Shown here: one piece after another, positions 36,363 through 64,000 of the stretch | How the letters are laid out: each line of letters begins with the position of its first letter | Position numbering within the stretch: position 1 is the first letter of the stretch | Assembly (NCBI GenBank): GCA_916610825.1 | Contig: OU744449.1 | Span: forward strand, 930,001-994,000 | Origin: Haliclystus octoradiatus | Taxonomy: Eukaryota > Cnidaria > Staurozoa > Stauromedusae > Haliclystidae | Reading direction: 5' to 3' | Length of the DNA stretch: 64,000 nucleotides | Notes under the pieces: model-generated | What the model was told of the DNA's origin: nothing | What the model saw: only the letters and a program-made list of their open reading frames with translations | Databases searched by the model: none | Position numbers and translations under genes: made by a program

Positions 36363-38105
36363 CTAACCATTTGCTTTGCTTATTCCAATATCATTTTCAT
36401 CCGCCAATATATTTGATTCAGGTAACATGAATGTCACGCATATCATTGTCTTTTGTGGTGCGACATCTCTAACTCGATACGCAGACAGTTTGTAAAGTTC
36501 CACTGCAGAGAATTGCTTCTTTACTCTACATATTGCATCATTTTCAGGATCAATTTCCTTCGAGAAACAATAACAATGGATAACTGTTCGTCCGTGTGAT
36601 ATAAATTTGTTACTTTTTAATAGATTTGAAAAGACATCTAAGAAATCAATAGCAATCGCTGGTAGATTCATGACAACGTGAATGTCATTTGTAGGCCTAA
36701 TATATCCAATCGAAGGCTTAAGACGTTCAACATGATCGAAATTGAAACAGAGATTAATAAATTCTCTACCATCAAGATTAAAACATGATACATTATTTAT
36801 AACTTTATTTTGGATAACATTTTGCTTCAATGCATCGTACGAATACTCATTTAAATCATTTGCGTAAACTCGGCATCCCTTCTTCCCTGAAGGGATTGCG
36901 AATGGACCCACCCCAGCGAAAACATCAATAACAATATCTTCTTTCTTTAAACTATTTGTAATACGATGATGTTCAGTTTGCAATCTTGAATTCCAATAAA
37001 CTTTTGAAAAATCAAATTTAAATATACAACTATGTTCTTTGACAGTGGCAACCATGTTGTCATCTCCTGATAATAACTCCATTTTGAAGAATCGAAATGT
37101 TTCCTCGATCGATGATGTTTTGTTCACAACAGTTCTGATATGAGAATTCTTATCAAGGATAACCCTACCTACAAAATAAATATACAAAATGGCAATTAAA
37201 ATGCTTTTATCTTAACTTTCAGACATCACATAATTACTGACAAAAAAGTTGTTTGATAGGCTATCAATTGGAGAACCCACACATGGCTTCCGTGGACAGG
37301 GTCAGACCAAAGTAGGAATCCCGAAATTCTAGGTTCCGCAAGGTTAGAGGAAATTCAGGAGAAATTGATAATTTTTAATAAAATTTATGATTTATAGGTC
37401 AACATTCAAAAACAAAAATTCCAAAAAAATTGCTGACCTGCCTCTAGGATTGGAGAAGGCTTGCCCATTTGATGGACCCTTTATTACAATTCTTGATATA
37501 ATTATTCTGTTTCAAAATTAACCTGTCAATCATCGTCAAGCCTTGGTTATTATCGGCTGATATTCACCTCTCCTTTGACGGTCAATAATTGTTAATTATA
37601 TCAGTATTTATTTACAGCGAATGATACACTTACCAATCACACCCTTGAAAGGTTCATGACATTCTCTGAGATTTAGATGAGCTATATGACCAATCGTCTC
37701 AAATGCAGTTGGGATATCTCCAACTGTATCTGTTAGGATTGCTTTCAATACTTGATCCATAGTAAAGTTCTCATAATTCAATTCAAGCGTATATGTTTGT
37801 AATTCTGCATCACATTGTTTAAGAAACTCTTTCTGCTCATTGTTCAAGTCATTCAAAGATGTTATATGTTTAGGGTCACATAAAATAATCTTTTGGTTGT
37901 TATCGTTTGGTAAAGCACGTACATTCTTTAACCTGGAACGCCATAAAATAATCCCTTTAAGCCTTTTCACACACACACTACAATGTTTCGCTGCTATTTT
38001 GATTGCTGGTATGCAACATGTCTTCTTAAATAATTCAGTTTCAATTACTTTTAATCCTTTTACAGAACTTGGTGGCTCCAAATCAGTTTCATTTGTATTC
38101 ATCAT
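36363..38105 (-). CDS. TRMT5: tRNA (guanine37-N1)-methyltransferase, TRM5/TRMT5 type, 2 exons, 425 aa
   Basis: Transfers a methyl group from S-adenosylmethionine to N1 of G37 next to the anticodon, preventing +1 frameshifting; family members act in cytosol and mitochondria. Exons 38105-37634 and 37168-36363 total 1278 nt. The N-terminal D1-like region ends in TAFETIGHIAHLNLR. The Rossmann methyltransferase fold follows, with SAM motif I (VIDVFAGVGPFAIPSG), the acidic residue after beta-2 (VYANDLNEYSY), FNLDGREF and the eukaryotic catalytic-loop motif MNLPAIAIDFL. The C-terminus has VRDVAPQKTMICVTF. The protein is shorter than human TRMT5 (about 509 aa) because the N-terminus lacks an obvious targeting extension. 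An acceptor-like TTTTCCAG lies 10 bases before the first ATG, so an upstream exon or a spliced leader is possible. Confidence 0.92.
37294..37460. mobile_element. MITE related to 22770-22932
   Basis: Contains GTCAGACCAAAGTAGGAATC, GAAATTCAGGAGAAATTGAT and TATGATTTATAGGTCAAC, as in the family. It lies in the single intron of TRMT5. The right end is diverged. Confidence 0.5.
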
Positions 38106-40530
38106 AATTTTAGATCTGGAAAACAAAATTCAAACATATCTTATAAATATCATCAAATTTGCTATACAACAGAGAAATGTTTTGTGTTCGAGTAAGACCT
38201 ATTTACTAACTCTCTGCCGTACCGATTTCTCAACCTGCCAGACTTAGTTTTTGTCCCTTCAGGTTAATGTTTTAGTGTGAATAACGCGCTTCCTTCTCAG
38301 CCAGGTCATGCATTCCATTTCATGACTGTTTATTACCCTCAGACATAAGAATTCAAATTTCAAAAATAATCTGAAATCTATGATATCTAGAATATTTGTA
38401 ACGGATTTCAATGGGAAAAATACCATAACAAGAGTTCAGAAGGGTAAAATAGTCTGAAATTCACAAAAAGTCTGAAAATTCTCATTTCTGTAATTTAGGA
38501 CAAATTTCTTCACCAAGTAATTGGATTAGTTTGAGTGATTAATGGAACATTACCTTCTGGTGTTTCTATAAAACAGTAGGCCTACTGTTAACGTCTACAT
38601 TCAGGTCAATGTTGACTATGAACTAATGGTGACCTCGTAATTATTAGACTTGATAATTTTAAATAATTTCTAGGTCTAGAATATGTTTAATATTAAGTTT
38701 AGATACGTAATTTAAGGTAAAGATCTGTTTTTAAGGGTGAAACCAGGGCCGTTTTACCCGTATTTTTACTTTTTCAAAACTTATAGTGCAATTTTTTACT
38801 CTCCGTACAAATAATAAAATATTTAATGATTGAATGTGGGAAATTGACGGTTTTAAGCCATTTTCTAGGTGTCTGGGGGCATGATAATACTTTGGGCCCA
38901 AATAACGTATCATAGGCCTTCCACAGATTATAACGACCAGATACGGCACTGAACGTTCGAAAATTGTGATTGGTCAAATAACGGCCATTATGTTTGTTGC
39001 CCATTTTTTGACGCATTTCATCGTTGTCCATTACGATTTTAGGGAATTATCGACAAAATGATACTTGAAATAATTCACTTTTGAAGTTGAATTCAGCCTT
39101 TCTCAAGCTAACTCAATGCAAGTGGATGGATAATACGCTATATGTAAAATTCAAAATTACATTTTTGATATTAGCAAATTTTATTTTAAATGCCATAAAT
39201 TCAAAACCTAAAAATTCCACGGTTGAAATGAAGAAAATATGACTATAATTTATAGTTTATAGCATAAATTTCATTGCAAACTGTAAAATAATTTGCACTG
39301 ATGCTTGGTGATATGGAATAACGCAATTACAGTCAAAGAATAGGCTATTTGGAGTGGATTTTTATGGAAATTACTTCTTACGTTTTTGCCATTATTTTCG
39401 ATCGAATACGATCACACGCACTCCAAAACCACGGCATTTCAAACTCGGAAAATTCGTGTAAAGAACCACATACATTCGATAAATTAATAAAATCATATTA
39501 TGAAATATTATTTGCAATTTAACTGTGAATTTTATTTACCAAAAAATGCTTGTATTCATAATTTATATTCAATTTTTCTCTTCAGTAAAATCAATGATTT
39601 TGTTCAACTTTCATAAGTCAATATAATATTGTCTTCCAGTACACAATTTACCATTATCAAACGATCATCTCGAAATAGAAGATATACTTTCCTGTTACTT
39701 TCCTTTAGCATGAAAATTGGGCGCAAAAGAAACATTGTGTTTTTCATGTCCCCCTTGCAAACGCTTCAAAGCTGATTACCTGGTCACACCGTCAAACAAT
39801 TTTGATAAGTTCAATTAATTTTGATAATTCTGATGTGAAGTCGTTGACGCTTGACTGGGAAAAATCAAAATATTATTGGTAGGCCTATCTTGGGTGCGCC
39901 ATCAAATGCCATAATCTTTGGACTGGATCTACCTCTTCCCATGGCCATATGCAATTTTTCATCGCATACTCTACAATCTGGGCTCATCTTATTCTGCAAT
40001 GCAATTCTGTCTTGAGGAAAGGGAGCTAGTTAGATTGTGTTGACCTTCCTATCTATTCCAAAGTCACTGGAACTTTTGAAGCTGGCAAGCAATAACAAGT
40101 AAATTTAGGTACGGTATAGCCTTTCTCTCTATGACTACTAATCCATCATAGGACAAACGCTAAGTCTAGTATACTAGTAGAGTAAATATCTGGATGATCT
40201 GGGGCCTCTCTAGCCTATGAGCCTGGCCTAGCCCTTGCCTATAGGCTGTTTAATTTGGTAAAATAATTTAGAATTAACTAACTAAAGTCAGGATGAACAC
40301 CAATTATGTGCCAATTAATTTACCAATTCAAATGATAATGATCTTTAATGTGATATTAGGCAGAATAAATAATAAAATGTAATAATATTATCGCTCTATT
40401 TGTACAAAATAATCAATCTCTCCAATGATTTCAATGCTCACGTGCCCACCATGTTGTTACAGGGTCGTCTTGAATAGTACTGGGGCTGAGTGTCTTTTCT
40501 GCCGCGCATCTTTCCAAAACAATTTACAAG
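38106..40530. other. Spacer between divergent TRMT5 and SMARCC
   Basis: Contains a truncated transposon copy (38922-39737) and otherwise AT-rich DNA without supported exons. The last ~100 bp before the SMARCC ATG hold CpG-bearing sequence (TGCCGCGCATC), probably its 5' UTR or core promoter. Confidence 0.5.
38922..39737. mobile_element. Truncated copy of the CACAGATTATAACG transposon
   Basis: Runs from the terminal CACAGATTATAACGACCAG inward for about 815 bp and matches the reverse complement of 10353-11350 closely (for example ATCGAATACGATCACACGCA and TCATCTCGAAATAGAAGATA). It stops inside the element near GCGCAAAAGAAACAT, so the far TIR is missing. Substitutions and small indels relative to the complete copy are visible. 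Confidence 0.85.
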
Positions 40531-62437
<21,907 letters not shown>

Positions 62438-63938
62438 TAAGTCCTCTTTCGTAGCTATCTTAAACTTATTATCATATTTTGTAATCCTACAGAATCGTTA
62501 TTTGTATAATTGTTATAAAGATATTTGCATCTATACATGCAAGTCTTCCAATATGGTTAGTATCGATTTGTCAAATACATTCAACCTAATTTTAGGTTAC
62601 AGAAAACGCAAACCACAATTCCTTCTATTTGACATTGTACTCTATTTTAATCCGTGTTTCGAACAGGTAAAAACATTCTTCATCGTGTCCGCAAAACACG
62701 CAGGTGGCATATAATAATATGCTTGACTATCTGTCGAGTTTTAAAGCTTTACAAAAATGACATTATGACAATAATAACCTTATGTATAGTTTACAACCAT
62801 TATTTAACGATTTACGTACGAACTCAATTTATATGGAAAATATATAACGATTTGTTTTTCTACTCAATTAAAGGTAAATATGTATTTTTTGATTTTTGAC
62901 TTCTCGAAACAATCATTTGTGTATTAGAAAGCCAGCTGCCAAAACACTTTACAGTTACAACTAATTTATAATTATTTCAAATAATGATCGCGTAAAATTA
63001 AAATGCGTCGTTCAGTATTGAGATTAGAGTGTCCATCTTTCAAACAATTATAATTTGAACATCGTGAAAATAATTTGTGATGTTCTTTTTAAAAAGTATA
63101 TAGATGACTTCATCGTTTTATTTTAGAAAAAGTTTTGTTTTAGGAAAATTTTTAGCTTATCTATAGCTATAGAGATCACGTTGTTAGCTATACTTGTAAT
63201 AATTATTTCAAAACAATGTATTTTTGCGTTGATCAAAACACGGACTCACTTCGCAGGTGAGTTCCCCTCAATACTTTTGTAGAGCACAGTTTGATGTATA
63301 AAACCACACCTGCATTACATTTACTGTAAACTTGGAAAGTGTTCTTCTACAGCTTTTGATTCAACAACTATCTCTGTATATATTATAACTATATATGAAG
63401 TTAAACTCATCGTTTCAGATAATGAATGCATTTCAAAATTATCCGAAACGAATAAATTATAATAATCATGCTATGTCGTCAGTGTTGTCAGATGGTCCTG
63501 TTATAAAAAAAAATTATTATCAACAAATCACTCGAGATATATTAAAAACTGAAACAGGATTTCAACTAAAAATGTTTATAGTTTTAAATTTTGTTTAACC
63601 AAAGAAATCGTTACAATCAAAGAGACCTGCAAGTGATAAATTGAAAAGGTATTATGAGAAATATTACATTATTCACTATTCGATTAGATATTTTATCTTT
63701 TACTTTTCTACTTGACGCTTATTTTATTTTTCAATTGCAACACTTTCAAATCAAATCTTTATACCATTTCTCTACAGCGGAAATTTTAATTCTAATATTT
63801 AATTCTAATAGTTCTCTTTTCGCTTTCATAGGTCGCTAGAAAATATATCATTTAAATACCATATTTTCACGGCTTTGAGTTTTGATATGTATTACTGATC
63901 AATTGTCTTCTTTTTCGAAAGTTTGACTTCATTTCAAA
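62438..63938. other. SMARCC 3' region and spacer
   Basis: AT-rich. Candidate SMARCC poly(A) signals are ATTAAA at 62867-62872 and AATAAA at 63451-63456. A TATA-like GTATAAAACC near 63297 could start another transcript. A frame at 63430-63598 (MNAFQNYPKRINYNNHAMSS) is coding-like but unrecognised, and I do not call it a gene. Confidence 0.4.
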
Positions 63939-63988
63939 ATGAAAATTCAGAAATTCATGTGGTTATCTCTGACTGTTCTTACAACAAG
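63939..63988 (+). CDS. Possible first coding exon of a secreted protein, cut by window end
   Basis: ATG at 63939 opens MKIQKFMWLSLTVLTTR, a Lys-rich start followed by a short hydrophobic run as in a signal peptide, and then meets a donor-like AAG|GTAATC at 63988/63989. Only 50 nt are visible. The pattern is short enough to arise by chance. Confidence 0.25.
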
Positions 63989-64000
63989 GTAATCTTCATT

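Overview
The window reads as nuclear DNA of a multicellular animal. Its genes are split into many short exons bounded by GT..AG introns, it is AT-rich, and it carries MITE-like and SINE repeats. The protein set is metazoan: a CCDC47 homologue, a CCDC13 homologue, a THSD7-type thrombospondin-repeat receptor, a mitochondrial bL36 protein, a TRM5-type tRNA methyltransferase and a SMARCC/BAF155-170 homologue. Colinearity with vertebrate proteins is strong but sequence divergence is marked. I lean towards an invertebrate deuterostome such as a tunicate; that is inference from remembered protein sequences, not a computed placement.

Layout. 1-7.0 kb: 3' part of CCDC47 (+). 8.7-23.3 kb: complete CCDC13 (+), whose 4.7-kb intron holds an unrecognised three-exon gene on the minus strand. 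Exons 2-3 of that nested gene are bracketed by a near-identical 176-bp inverted repeat. 23.5-31.7 kb: THSD7-like gene (-), convergent with CCDC13, with about half of its protein in one 2.6-kb first exon. 31.7-35.4 kb: gene-poor spacer with repeats and a perfect 19-bp hairpin. 35.4-35.6 kb: mitochondrial bL36 (MRPL36, +). 36.4-38.1 kb: TRMT5 (-). 38.1-40.5 kb: spacer with a truncated copy of a DNA transposon. 40.5-62.4 kb: SMARCC (+, 32 coding exons). 62.4-64 kb: SMARCC 3' region and a possible first exon of another gene.

Exon boundaries were read by eye from splice signals, frame continuity and remembered homologues. For every complete multi-exon model the joined length is divisible by three (CCDC13 697 aa, nested gene 539 aa, THSD7 1703 aa, TRMT5 425 aa, SMARCC 1243 aa), which is strong internal support. 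The genes are ordinary eukaryotic neighbours with unrelated jobs: ER membrane-protein biogenesis, a cilium/centriole-type coiled coil, a cell-surface receptor, mitochondrial translation, tRNA modification and chromatin remodelling. I see no operon-like logic.

The mobile and repetitive layer is rich. It includes a 998-bp TIR element with an exact 9-bp target duplication plus a truncated relative, several hairpin/MITE families, a tRNA-derived SINE with a 5'-truncated second copy, a 60-bp frame-preserving minisatellite, a dispersed GTTCATGAAC dyad family and an over-represented TAGGCCTA octamer. The most unusual feature is the nested gene flanked by inverted repeats.
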